NCBI RefSeq assembly: GCF_002994635.1
Contig: NZ_PVNL01000103.1
Coordinates: 1 to 34,405 of the forward strand
Source: Enhygromyxa salina
GTDB lineage: Bacteria > Myxococcota_A > Polyangia > Nannocystales > Nannocystaceae
Direction of reading: 5' to 3'
DNA length: 34,405 nucleotides
Positions within the stretch are counted from its first letter, which is position 1. Each line of letters opens with the position of its first letter. This document shows positions 1 through 10,023 of this stretch, in pieces. Under the pieces are notes generated by a model. The model was not told the origin of the DNA and ran no database searches. It saw only the letters and a program-made list of their open reading frames with translations. The translations under genes and the position numbers were made by a program.

Positions 1-1111
1 CCCCCGAGCCGCTTCCCCCACCGCCCGAGAGCCCGGTGAGGCCGTACTCCTCTGGCCACAGCAGCTGGGCCAACACCACCGCCAGCACGGCCCCGGCCAT
101 GGCCCCGAGCGTCGCCCGCCACCAGGTCGAGTCTCCGGCCAGGCGCCGCATCAGCCCGGCCAGCCGCTCACCGATCCCCGGCGGCCGGATCCGCGCGAGC
201 TGGTGTTCGACGAGCTGACGCAGCTCGTTTTGGCCAAGCCTGACCAGCCGCCGCAAGCTCCGGGTGTCGCGGGCGTCGCTGCGCGACAGCAGCAGCTCGA
301 GGCCGTCGCTCTCGAGCAGCGCCTGCGGAGCCAGACCGCCGGGCAGCTCGGGGAACCGCACGCGCGAGTGGCTGGTGTGCCCGGCGTTGGTCAGCAGGTC
401 GTCGAGGCACGCGGCCGAGCGGACCCGCAGCCCCCGCGAGAACAGCTCGACCCGCGGCGCGGTGCCCAGCCCCACGACCCCGCGCACGTGCCCGCGCCGA
501 AACGATGAGCTTGGCGGCGACAGGGCAAAGGTGTCGTTGACCGAGCGACCGTTGACCGTGATCGGCAGCGGCGTGTCCGGGTCGTCCCGCAGACCCAGGA
601 ACCGCGCGTTTTGATGGGCCGCCTCGAACACCCGTCGCTCGTCGGCGCCGTCGCCAGCTGGGCGCACCAACACCACCTGGGTGCCTGGGCCCATCTGGAT
701 CTGCGCGCGCTCGGCGTGCTGCAGCGCGCCGTCGAGCGTGACCTGCCAGGGTCCGCCGTCTTCACGCGCGCGGGGGCTCGAGCGAATTGTGATGCGGGTC
801 GGATCAAACCGCAGGATCGACCAGAACCCGACGCCAAACCGCCCAACCTGGTTGGCCCGGTCTTCTTTGCTCGACGCGTAGAGCGAGAACAGGTACCGGC
901 GGGCGTGCTCGTAGCCCATGCCCTCGCCGTCGTCGACGCAGCTGATCCGGGTGGACCCGTCGCGGTCGGCGATCTCGATCTGGACCGAGGTGGCGCCAGC
1001 GTCGCGAGCGTTCTGCAGCAGCTCACGGACGAAAATCCACGGATCTGGCCCGTAGCGATCGGCCTCGACCCGCGCGCGCTCGCGAAAGTCGTTGGCGCCC
1101 GGATCACTCAC
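1..1111 (-). CDS. Membrane-anchored Hsp90-like (GHKL) ATPase, 3' end cut by window
   Basis: An open frame of 370 codons runs off the window start with no stop. The N-terminal part is a Bergerat-fold ATPase of the Hsp90/GHKL superfamily. It shows the N-box ELLQNARDA (Asn34), the G1 loop DDGEGM (60-65) and the G2 loop GRFGVGFWS (90-98), the parts that bind ATP-Mg in this fold. The following 200 or so residues look like an Hsp90-type middle region, but I see no named family. Near residues 334-352 there is one hydrophobic helix (LGAMAGAVLAVVLAQLL), followed by a Gly/Ser-rich stretch at the window edge. The ATPase head would therefore be cytoplasmic and tethered to the inner membrane. The GTG at 1111 is chosen because the fold begins soon after it; no strong Shine-Dalgarno is visible. 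The gene lies 60 nt downstream of the lipoprotein gene on the same strand, so the two may be cotranscribed. The partner and client are unknown. Confidence 0.75.
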   Translation of the reverse strand, partial: MSDPGANDFRERARVEADRYGPDPWIFVRELLQNARDAGATSVQIEIADRDGSTRISCVDDGEGMGYEHARRYLFSLYASSKEDRANQVGRFGVGFWSILRFDPTRITIRSSPRAREDGGPWQVTLDGALQHAERAQIQMGPGTQVVLVRPAGDGADERRVFEAAHQNARFLGLRDDPDTPLPITVNGRSVNDTFALSPPSSSFRRGHVRGVVGLGTAPRVELFSRGLRVRSAACLDDLLTNAGHTSHSRVRFPELPGGLAPQALLESDGLELLLSRSDARDTRSLRRLVRLGQNELRQLVEHQLARIRPPGIGERLAGLMRRLAGDSTWWRATLGAMAGAVLAVVLAQLLWPEEYGLTGLSGGGGSGSG

Positions 1112-1171
1112 CCGGTGCAGTGTAGTGGAAATCACTGGCGGGGCTCGGGTGTATCGGCGGTCGTTCTAGCG

Positions 1172-2869
1172 CTAGCCAGCCGGCCCTAGATCTGCCAGCG
1201 ACGGGCCCCACCCGGCGAGATAGGCGAATCCGTCGCCGGGAGCCCAGCCGCTCACGACCACGGAGGCTCGACGGCTGCTCTCGACCCGGTAGATCCCGGG
1301 CTCGACCGCGTAGCGCCGGACCAGCCACGGGCCCGCGCCATCCGCCGCCGTGTGGTTGGCTTCCAGCAACACCGCCGCCGGCTGCGGCGTGTCGTCGCCG
1401 TCGAGCCCGGTCAGCCACTCGACCTCGACGGCCGCGCCCGTGCCCGCGCTGACCAGCAGGTGGGTCTCGAAGCCCTCGGGGACCCAGACCCAATGACTGC
1501 CGGTCCACTGATCCACGGGCGCGAGCTGAACCATGGACGCCGAGCCCAGCCCGGTGAGCTCGGCGTTTGTCATGTACGCGGCCGCGACGATCGGTCGATC
1601 GGCGCTCACGCTCAGCTCGTGGTCGTACTCGTAGATCGCAAACGGCTCATCGGGATCCATGATCACCGAGTCGACCTCGACCACGCTGTCTTGCGCGTCG
1701 AGGTAGCTGAACACCACGTGGGTGTTGGGCTCGGTGGCCGCGACCTGGATCATGGTTCGTTCGTGGCCGAGCTCCGCGTCGGGCCCGAGCCCTGTGTCGC
1801 CGGCCACGAGCCGTGGTCCGACGAATTGGGTGCCGACCAGCCGCGGCGACAGCTGCTCTTGCATGTGCCCACACGACCCCTCGTAGTCGGGGATCGCCGC
1901 GCAGGTGTGGGCCGAGAACACCGAGATCAGGTGCTCTTGCCCAGACTCGACCGTGGTCCCGCTGGTCCCGTGATCGACCTCGGCAGCGTCGATTGCGGTC
2001 GCGTCGAGGCGCAGCAGCTGGCCGGGCTCGACCGGCAGCGTCACGACGATCGACACGGGCTCGGCGTCCGGGTCGATGATCTCGATCCAGGGCTCCCAGC
2101 TCGGCGGGATGTTGGCGATGCCAAACATCGGCGTGACCGCGACCGAGGTCCCCGAGCTCTGCGCGACCACGGCCAAGAACGAGGGCTCGCCGACGCCCAG
2201 GTGCGTGCGCCAGCCCGCGACGGGGTTGTGGGTCGACCACGCCGCCGTCGGCTGCAGCACGGTCGCGCTGGCGCTGTAGGCTTGGCCTTTCGCTGGGCTG
2301 GCCTGGATCACGATGACCGGCGCCGTCGCGGTCATGCGCAGGGTCGCGTGGTCGTGCAGACCGGTCCCGTGCACCTCGCTGTTGGCCGGCAGCAACACCG
2401 CCTCGTCGCTGCCCTCGACCATGCGCGACTCGACGACGGTCCAGCCGCGCTCGCCATGACGCTCGAGCGTGACCTCGACCGGGTCGCTCAGCGGGTTGAT
2501 GACCACGAACCCGAACGGGTCCTGGTCGAACAATCCGGGACCGTCGAGATCGACCCCATAGAATTCGCAGCCGATGTGGCTGGGAAATTGCGCCGCGAAC
2601 TCGCACGAGATCGACGACTCGCCCTCGCCGACATCGAACAGCGGTGAGGCCGGGCCGTCTTCGCCCAGGTCGTCACCGAGGTCGTCACCCCCCTCGCCCC
2701 AGTCCCCGACGTTGCCGCCGTCGCCGAGCGTCAGCCCCGTGTCCCCGTCCGCGGCTTGACCCGTGTTGCCAACGAGCGTGTCGACGATGTCGATCGAGCA
2801 CCCACCCGCGATCGCCAAGCCGGCGACCGACGCCAACAGCGGCGCCCTAACGTGCAGGTAACGGGTCAT
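1172..2869 (-). CDS. IgGFc-binding-like secreted lipoprotein
   Basis: This encodes 565 residues. A signal peptide (MTRYLHVRAPLLASVAGLAIAGG) ends at a Cys in an imperfect lipobox (AGGC), so it is probably a lipoprotein. An acidic Gly/Asp-rich linker follows (about residues 38-75). The rest resembles the IgGFc-binding N-terminal domain family, which is common in myxobacteria. The supporting elements are an early GCEFYGVDLD segment, a beta-rich body with repeated GTxVxVxP-like strands, and a late Cys pair with a CGHMQEQL-type motif before the VGTQFVGPRL strand. I infer a surface or periplasmic adhesin-like role; the family name comes from a mammalian mucus protein and does not imply antibody binding here. 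A longer reading from 2941 is open, but the ATG at 2869 puts the signal peptide at the N-terminus. It is divergent from the peptidase gene at 2974 and upstream of the Hsp90-like gene. Confidence 0.72.
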   Translation of the reverse strand: MTRYLHVRAPLLASVAGLAIAGGCSIDIVDTLVGNTGQAADGDTGLTLGDGGNVGDWGEGGDDLGDDLGEDGPASPLFDVGEGESSISCEFAAQFPSHIGCEFYGVDLDGPGLFDQDPFGFVVINPLSDPVEVTLERHGERGWTVVESRMVEGSDEAVLLPANSEVHGTGLHDHATLRMTATAPVIVIQASPAKGQAYSASATVLQPTAAWSTHNPVAGWRTHLGVGEPSFLAVVAQSSGTSVAVTPMFGIANIPPSWEPWIEIIDPDAEPVSIVVTLPVEPGQLLRLDATAIDAAEVDHGTSGTTVESGQEHLISVFSAHTCAAIPDYEGSCGHMQEQLSPRLVGTQFVGPRLVAGDTGLGPDAELGHERTMIQVAATEPNTHVVFSYLDAQDSVVEVDSVIMDPDEPFAIYEYDHELSVSADRPIVAAAYMTNAELTGLGSASMVQLAPVDQWTGSHWVWVPEGFETHLLVSAGTGAAVEVEWLTGLDGDDTPQPAAVLLEANHTAADGAGPWLVRRYAVEPGIYRVESSRRASVVVSGWAPGDGFAYLAGWGPSLADLGPAG

Positions 2870-2973
2870 GTCCGAAGCTCGTGCGGCCCCGCTCACGATA
2901 GGACGAACGCGACGCAGCGGTCTAGACCACACCCGGCACACATCGTGCGGGCCATTGCGGATACGCTTGCGCC

Positions 2974-5244
<2,271 letters not shown>

Positions 5245-5675
5245 CAGCGCAGACCGGGCGGTTGCGAGCGCAGCGCAGGGCCCTGCCGAGCGGGCCCCAG
5301 CGCGGCCTACCCGAGCGTGATCCGTTCCGCAGGTCGCAAAAAACGTAGGGTGGAGTGCGCATATTCGCGCCGTAGATATGATCACAGTGACAACCGATCA
5401 CTGTTGAATGTCCGAATCCGGCCACTCTACGCTGTACAGGAAGATCGTGCGGCCTGATCGCTCCTGATCACGCAGGTCGGGCGCCCACACCGAGGGGATG
5501 CGCAGACGCCTCATCGACCGCCACCATGCAAGCAACTGAAAATACTAAGTTTTTATAGGTCCAGGATGACTCGGACCCGGGTCGAGCGGCGCCCGTACAG
5601 ATAATGAACCCACCAGCTGATGCATACAAAACTAGCGGCACTCCAGAGTGCCCCAGTTTGATCAGGATAGTTTTC
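5245..5675. other. Intergenic region, no gene seen
   Basis: About 430 bp between the S9 peptidase and the winged-helix-like gene. It is visibly less GC-rich than its surroundings from about 5340 onward, as expected of promoter DNA. It contains the inverted repeat listed at 5384-5404. Short open frames exist on both strands, but none has convincing codon use or a ribosome binding site. Confidence 0.6.
5384..5404. promoter_or_regulatory. Inverted repeat ACAGTGA-N7-TCACTGT
   Basis: Perfect 7-bp arms (5384-5390 and 5398-5404) flank a 7-nt spacer in an AT-richer intergenic stretch. The dyad is typical of a dimeric repressor or activator site. It could also be a weak hairpin 140 nt beyond the peptidase stop, but no T-tract follows it, so an operator is more likely than a terminator. 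The cognate regulator is unknown. Confidence 0.35.
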
Positions 5676-6224
5676 ATGACTGGGAGCTGCTACCTTGTTT
5701 CCGTGTCGAATTTCGAACGCGAAATGTCCGCAGCCGTGAAAGACGTGCAACGATCCGTCTTTCTCGACTTAATCCGTTCACATCCCGAGATGACCCTCGC
5801 CGAGCTATCAAAGCTCAGCAAAGGCCAGTTCTCGGGCTTACTGTCCAGCGTGACCGTGGGTGAGGTCATCAACGCTGGGCGCGAGTTTGACGACACCGCG
5901 TCACAGTCGGCGACGCCATCGGGGTCGTCCGGCTCGCCAATGTCATTGGGCGCTGCGGGCGGCGCTTCGGGCTCACTGAGCGCACTCGACCAGGGTGACT
6001 CGGCAGAAGAGGTCAACACCAGGACCGCCGCCGGCCGCCGCGAGTACGACCAACAGGTGCTCGCATTCGTCCGAGACTCAGACGAGGCCGTATCCGCCAC
6101 CGAGATCCGCAACCATGTCGGGGGCACCTCGCTGCAGGTGCGCAAGTCCGTCGCGCGACTGATCGAAGCCGAGCAGGTCACCTGGCAAGGCAAGGCCAGG
6201 GGCACCCGCTACAGCGCGCTGTGA
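5676..6224 (+). CDS. Small two-domain protein with C-terminal winged-helix-like DNA-binding region
   Basis: I do not recognise a named family. The N-terminal half (SVFLDLIRSHPEMTLAELSKL) has the look of a short helical bundle or HTH. A Ser/Gly/Ala-rich linker follows. The C-terminal 60 residues (VLAFVRDSDEAVSATEIRNHVG, then LQVRKSVARLIEAEQV, ending WQGKARGTRYSAL) have the helix-turn-helix plus wing pattern of a winged helix, including a basic wing tip. It is probably a DNA-binding regulator. The start is uncertain: the ATG at 5676 has an AGGA 8 nt upstream. A GTG at 5703 or an ATG at 5724 would give a shorter N-terminus, and an open frame continues up to 5604. It stands alone, convergent with the gene ending at 6361. 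Confidence 0.6.
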   Translation: MTGSCYLVSVSNFEREMSAAVKDVQRSVFLDLIRSHPEMTLAELSKLSKGQFSGLLSSVTVGEVINAGREFDDTASQSATPSGSSGSPMSLGAAGGASGSLSALDQGDSAEEVNTRTAAGRREYDQQVLAFVRDSDEAVSATEIRNHVGGTSLQVRKSVARLIEAEQVTWQGKARGTRYSAL

Positions 6225-6239
6225 GCTCGCACCCGACTG

Positions 6240-6269
6240 CTCGGGGAAGCCGCCCTTCGGGGTGCCGAG
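6240..6269 (+). terminator. Possible hairpin after the winged-helix-like gene
   Basis: An outer stem CTCGG/CCGAG (6240-6244 with 6265-6269) encloses GAAG/CTTC pairing, 16 nt beyond the stop codon. No clear T-tract follows, so this is only a candidate terminator or stabilising 3' structure. Confidence 0.3.
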
Positions 6270-6279
6270 CCAAGGGTGT

Positions 6280-6319
6280 GACCACGCCGACCATGCCGAC
6301 CATGCCGACCATGCCGACC
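6280..6319. repeat. 9-bp tandem repeat (GACCATGCC)
   Basis: Four consecutive 9-bp units (6280-6315; the first reads GACCACGCC) plus a partial unit lie between two convergent genes. They sit in no supported coding frame. This is a simple slippage-prone microsatellite-like tract. Confidence 0.8.
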
Positions 6320-6324
6320 GACAC

Positions 6325-6360
6325 CCCCCGCAGGGGGCCACACATGCGGCCGCACACAAC
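6325..6360. repeat. Dispersed partial copy of the 19.9-20.6 kb repeat unit
   Basis: Positions 6331-6348 (CAGGGGGCCACACATGCG) are identical over 18 nt to the start of units 3-7 of the tandem array at 19910-20653. The next 10 nt are related but diverged. A C5/G5 hairpin (6325-6329 with 6333-6337) occupies the place of the GCCCCCT/AGGGGGC hairpin in the array. As in the array, the element sits between convergent genes. Confidence 0.65.
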
Positions 6361-7494
6361 CTAATAAGGTTGGAATTTTTGGGTGCTCGCGCGGCGACGA
6401 TTCATGTCGGCCAGCTCGGCTGGCGTGAACGCCTCGGCGCTGCCCTTGGGCGCGTGCTCGCGGATGAACTTCTCGATCAGCCGACGGGCTGAGAGCGCCG
6501 CGTCTTGCCGGGCGTCGTCGAGCTCGGAGCTGTCGACCTTGCCAAACCCGGGGATGTCGGCGCCCGCGGTCGCGCCAGCCTCGGGCTCGTCGCACTCGTC
6601 CCAGCGCTGAAACAACAGCTCCTTGCGCGCGCTCAGGCCCCGACCGGTGTCCGCCCAGATCTTGTCGAGGTCGCCCCCGAGCCGATGCAGCCGCTTGTCG
6701 AGCTGCTTTTTCTGGAACTTGACCGCCATGCCCAGCCGCATCTCGAAGGTGGCCTTGAGCAGCTTGTGCTTGATCCGGGCGTAGGGATCGTCGCCCGCGG
6801 CGGCGGCCAGCAGATCGCCTGGTCCACCCATGCCGATCTGCGTCCAGCTGGCCTTGCCCGCCTTGTTGCGAAAGTCCACGCGACCGTCCGCGCGCAAGGT
6901 CGCGACGAAGCGACCGCTGGGATCCCGATAGACCAGCTTGCCCTTCTCGTGCTGGAACGCGTAGTCGACCTGGGCGCCCGCTGGCGCGGCAGGCCCCTGC
7001 ATGGCACCCGAGCCCACGCCTGGGTTGTTGACCGAGTCTTCGTACACCGCGCGCGACCCACCGAGCAGCGCAGGGTCGACGACCACGCCACCGCCGGTTG
7101 ATGGGCGCGCGCCGTCCCGCATGCCGTGCAGCGACACGCCGGGGGTGTCGCGGGTCTCGGACTCGGTCTGGGTCGGGTCCGGCGGTGGCTCCGACCCGCC
7201 GCGTGGGCCGGGTGCCGGGTTGTCACTCCGCGGCTGATCGATCGGCGCGCGCGCGTCCGGGCGCATCGCCGGCAAGCTCGGTTCATCGGTGGGCTCGGCC
7301 CGCGCGTACGGCAGCGGCACGGTCTCGAGCGGGATCACGGCGCCAGGTGTGAACAGCTGATCCGCCACGCCCGCGCCGCCTCGCCCGGCACCGTCGGGCA
7401 ACAGCGAGGCCGCGAATACCAGCCCCACGTGGAACACCGCCGAACCAACGACCGCCCAGCTCCAAAACGAAGACGAACCGATCCGCTCGCTCAC
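6361..7494 (-). CDS. Membrane-anchored periplasmic protein, TonB-like N-terminus, unknown function
   Basis: This encodes 377 residues from the GTG at 7494; a GTG at 7533 in the same frame would add 13. One N-terminal transmembrane helix (WSWAVVGSAVFHVGLVFAASLL, about residues 10-31) is followed by a long Pro/Ala/Gly-rich segment (about 50-150). This layout is typical of TonB- or AgmX-like proteins that span the periplasm. The C-terminal 200 residues contain a folded-looking region with a short beta section (KLVYRDPSGRFVATLRADGRVDF is the centre of it). A charged helical section follows, DPYARIKHKLLKATFEMRLG onward. I see no TonB C-terminal signature. It is probably cotranscribed with nothing; the next minus-strand gene begins 190 nt upstream. 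The 7494 start is preferred because an AGG lies 9 nt before it. Confidence 0.65.
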   Translation of the reverse strand: MSERIGSSSFWSWAVVGSAVFHVGLVFAASLLPDGAGRGGAGVADQLFTPGAVIPLETVPLPYARAEPTDEPSLPAMRPDARAPIDQPRSDNPAPGPRGGSEPPPDPTQTESETRDTPGVSLHGMRDGARPSTGGGVVVDPALLGGSRAVYEDSVNNPGVGSGAMQGPAAPAGAQVDYAFQHEKGKLVYRDPSGRFVATLRADGRVDFRNKAGKASWTQIGMGGPGDLLAAAAGDDPYARIKHKLLKATFEMRLGMAVKFQKKQLDKRLHRLGGDLDKIWADTGRGLSARKELLFQRWDECDEPEAGATAGADIPGFGKVDSSELDDARQDAALSARRLIEKFIREHAPKGSAEAFTPAELADMNRRRASTQKFQPY

Positions 7495-7683
7495 GGGTTC
7501 AGCCTGCCGGTCACGCAGGTCACGCAGGGACACCCCACCGCTGCGAAGTGTAGGCCATGGGCCTGCGTTTGACCCCTGACAGCGGGTGGAAGTTGGCCGC
7601 GCGTGGCCAGATCGGTCCCTGGACCGGGGCGGACATCATCTGTGTCGTGGCGGGCGCTCGGCTCGGGCGGGGAGACCGCCTGC

Positions 7684-8751
7684 TCAGTCTGGGCCAAACA
7701 CGCCCGAGTCCTCGTCCGGCGGCTGCGCCTCGCTCGGCGCGGCGGCCCAGCTGCCGCTCGCGGCCGCCGGCTCCTCGGTGCGCATGCGCATGTTGGTCCG
7801 CGTGATCGAGGACCGGAGCACGTCGGAGGTGGAGTAGATCCCCGACGCGAACGCCCCGGTCTCGGGTGCGCTGCGGATCACGCCGCGATCCAAACGCGAC
7901 ACGATCAGGAAGTGCCCACCCGCGACGATGATCCCGGTGAGGAAGATCCACATGGTGAGCCCGTTGAGGCTCCCGCCCGCGTAGGCGATCGCAAACGCGC
8001 GATCACCCAGTTGCACGTACGCGGCCACCGTGCCGACGACCACCAGCGCGAGCATGATCACCGAGGCCCGAGTGCCCGCCTGCTTGTGGTCGTGGTCTTG
8101 ATCGACGAAGGCCAGCATCAGGGCGTGGAGCGCCAGCGCCAGCGCCAGCCACACGAGCGCCGCGCCGACCAACCATGACACCAGCGAGAACTTGGGCATC
8201 GGCGTGGTCACGCCCTCGAGCGACGAGACGATCTCGTCGAGGCGCTCGCGCTGAAACCCAAAGTCGCTGGGCAGCACCGCCATGATCACGATCGTGGCGG
8301 TGTCGCCCGAGGGCGCCAGCACGCACTCGTACGTGACCTCATCCACGCTCCACTGCGCCCACACAACCTGCTCACCCGTGGCGACCGTGCGGATCTCCCC
8401 CGCGACCGGCGGCTGCTCGCCGACGACCGGCGCGACCACGAGCGCGAGCGCCTCGATCGCGGCCTCTTCGCTCGTGAACACCAGCTCCGCGACCGGCTCG
8501 GGTCGCTCGAACACCGCGACAGTCTCGACGAAGCGATCATTGTCGCGCTCCGACGCGACCTGCTCGAGCGGCAGTCCCAGGGCATCTTTCCACTCGCTCG
8601 CCCGGCGCTGGGCGGCCGGTGCTGCGCGGGCGCTCTCGGCCCAGCCAAGCGGCGCGACCACCCGCGCGGCCGCCTGCGCGACCATGGGCCACGCGATCAC
8701 CAAAGCGAGCAAGACAGCGACGGCAGCGAGCCGGGTACGGGAATCACGCAC
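7684..8751 (-). CDS. Integral membrane protein of unknown function
   Basis: This encodes 355 residues with no family I can name. A signal-anchor helix (residues 7-26) leads into a large extracytoplasmic domain (about 30-190) that contains regular beta-strand spacing. Three further hydrophobic helices follow: LVSWLVGAALVWLALALAL, SVIMLALVVVGTVAAYV and MWIFLTGIIVAGGHFLIV. The soluble C-terminal tail ends in acidic residues. The GTG at 8751 is chosen over the longer reading from 8841 because AGGA lies 9 nt upstream and the hydrophobic helix then starts at the N-terminus. It runs in the same direction as the TonB-like protein gene 190 nt downstream, so a functional link is possible but unproven. 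Confidence 0.65.
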   Translation of the reverse strand: MRDSRTRLAAVAVLLALVIAWPMVAQAAARVVAPLGWAESARAAPAAQRRASEWKDALGLPLEQVASERDNDRFVETVAVFERPEPVAELVFTSEEAAIEALALVVAPVVGEQPPVAGEIRTVATGEQVVWAQWSVDEVTYECVLAPSGDTATIVIMAVLPSDFGFQRERLDEIVSSLEGVTTPMPKFSLVSWLVGAALVWLALALALHALMLAFVDQDHDHKQAGTRASVIMLALVVVGTVAAYVQLGDRAFAIAYAGGSLNGLTMWIFLTGIIVAGGHFLIVSRLDRGVIRSAPETGAFASGIYSTSDVLRSSITRTNMRMRTEEPAAASGSWAAAPSEAQPPDEDSGVFGPD

Positions 8752-8938
8752 GTCGAGAGATCCTGCCGCAAACCGCCCGCAGCTCCAACGAACTCGCGAA
8801 GGTTCACGTGAGCAAGCTCGGTTCGGCCCGGCGCATTTCATATGCCGGTAAGTAACTGTAGTTTTATTCTACGAATTTTGCCGATCCAACGACGAACTGA
8901 GGCGAATGCTCGCCAGGATTCACAATATTACCACATAC

Positions 8939-8948
8939 AACACGTGTT
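8939..8948. promoter_or_regulatory. 10-bp palindrome AACACGTGTT before the DUF2061 gene
   Basis: A perfect palindrome lies in a distinctly AT-rich tract (about 8855-8955), 15 bp before the GTG start of the DUF2061 gene. Its position overlaps the expected promoter, so it may be an operator. No confident -10/-35 pair could be fixed around it. Confidence 0.3.
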
Positions 8949-8963
8949 ATTTATCCTGGCGTC

Positions 8964-9230
8964 GTGGGTGATCCTGCGGCAGTGAGTAACCCAGGCATGG
9001 ACGCGGACTCGCATTCCCGGAGCTTGGCCAAGGCACTCAGCTGGCGAGTGTTCGCGCTCGCGATCACGACCGGTGTCAGCTACATGCTCAGCGAGAGCGT
9101 CGCGGTGGCCGTGTCGATCGGCGTCGTGGACTCGGCGATCAAGATCGGCGCCTACTACATGCACGAGCGCGCATGGTTGGGCATCCGCTTTGGTCGCAAG
9201 CAGGCCGACCCTACACCACGCGGCGCATGA
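8964..9230 (+). CDS. DUF2061 family small membrane protein
   Basis: This 88-residue protein matches the DUF2061 pattern. A basic amphipathic entry (SRSLAKALSWRVFALAIT) precedes a first membrane helix. A second hydrophobic segment (VAVAVSIGVVDSAIKIGAYY) ends in the family-typical MHERAWLGI. The family has no established function. The start at the GTG of 8964 is not secure; an ATG at 8997 would remove 11 residues and still keep the whole domain. The last 20 nt overlap the 3' end of the PP2C gene on the opposite strand. Confidence 0.8.
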   Translation: MGDPAAVSNPGMDADSHSRSLAKALSWRVFALAITTGVSYMLSESVAVAVSIGVVDSAIKIGAYYMHERAWLGIRFGRKQADPTPRGA

Positions 9231-9984
9231 TGATCGCCGAGATGTTGTCGGGTCCGCCAGCGCCGTTGGCCGCCTCGATCAACCGCCGCGCGGAGCTGCG
9301 AACGTCTCGCTGACCGACGAGCGCCTCGAGCTCTTCGACGCGCAGCACATCCGAGAGCCCGTCGCTGCAGACCATTAAATTGGTCCCAAGCGGAAACTCG
9401 AACTCGCGGATCGTGGGCGCGCCCTTCTTCTTGCCGTGACCCAGGCAGCGGCTGATCCGACCGCGATAGGGATGCACGGCCGCCTGCTCGGGCGTGATCA
9501 GCTGCTGATCCACGAGCTCTTGGACCACGGTGTGATCGGTGGAGAGCTGGAAGATCCCCTCTTCGGTGACCGCGTAGGCCCGACTGTCGCCGGCCCACGC
9601 GACCCAGATCCGATTGCGGACCCCCATGATCATCACGCAGGTGCAGCCCAAGCCCTGCGCGTCGGGGTTGGCCTCGGCGTGCTCGTCGATCGCGTCACTG
9701 GCCTGATGAAAGGCCTGGGAGAGCAGCGCTTCATTGTCGACCTGGCCGAAGTGTTGTTCGAGGTAGCCGAGGATCGCCTCGACCGCGAGCGCCGACGCGA
9801 CCTCGCCCGCGTTGTGTCCCCCCATGCCGTCGCACACCAGCGCGAGGTAGTAGCCGCGGCCATCGTCCTCCTGGATCGCGATGGCGTCCTCGTTGTGGTC
9901 GCGCGACCGGCCGGGATCGCAGGCGCCTGCCATCTGGACCTCGAAGGTCCCGGGGTGGTGAGTGCGCTTGAACAGCTTGTACAT
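9211..9984 (-). CDS. PP2C-type Ser/Thr protein phosphatase
   Basis: This 257-residue protein is a bare PP2C domain of the PrpC/Stp1 type, a metal-dependent enzyme that removes phosphate from Ser/Thr and usually opposes Hanks-type kinases. The motifs appear in order: DPGRSRDHNEDA (23-34), the metal-binding CDGMGGHNAGE (51-61), AGDSRAY in the centre, CSDGLSD, and GGPDNIS near the C-terminus. The metal-ligand aspartates are all present. An unusual N-terminal run (MYKLFKRTHHPGTFEV) comes before the domain. It lies 39 nt downstream of tlyA on the same strand and may share its transcript. No kinase gene is in the window. Confidence 0.93.
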   Translation of the reverse strand: MYKLFKRTHHPGTFEVQMAGACDPGRSRDHNEDAIAIQEDDGRGYYLALVCDGMGGHNAGEVASALAVEAILGYLEQHFGQVDNEALLSQAFHQASDAIDEHAEANPDAQGLGCTCVMIMGVRNRIWVAWAGDSRAYAVTEEGIFQLSTDHTVVQELVDQQLITPEQAAVHPYRGRISRCLGHGKKKGAPTIREFEFPLGTNLMVCSDGLSDVLRVEELEALVGQRDVRSSARRLIEAANGAGGPDNISAIIMRRVV

Positions 9985-10023
9985 GGCGAGCCGGTGCGAA
10001 AGTATAGGCGCTCGAGCGGGTCT

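Noticed and set aside
5468..5677. 69-codon minus-strand frame in the 5.2-5.7 kb gap
   Set aside because: No ribosome binding site, no recognisable domain, and codon use unlike the neighbours.
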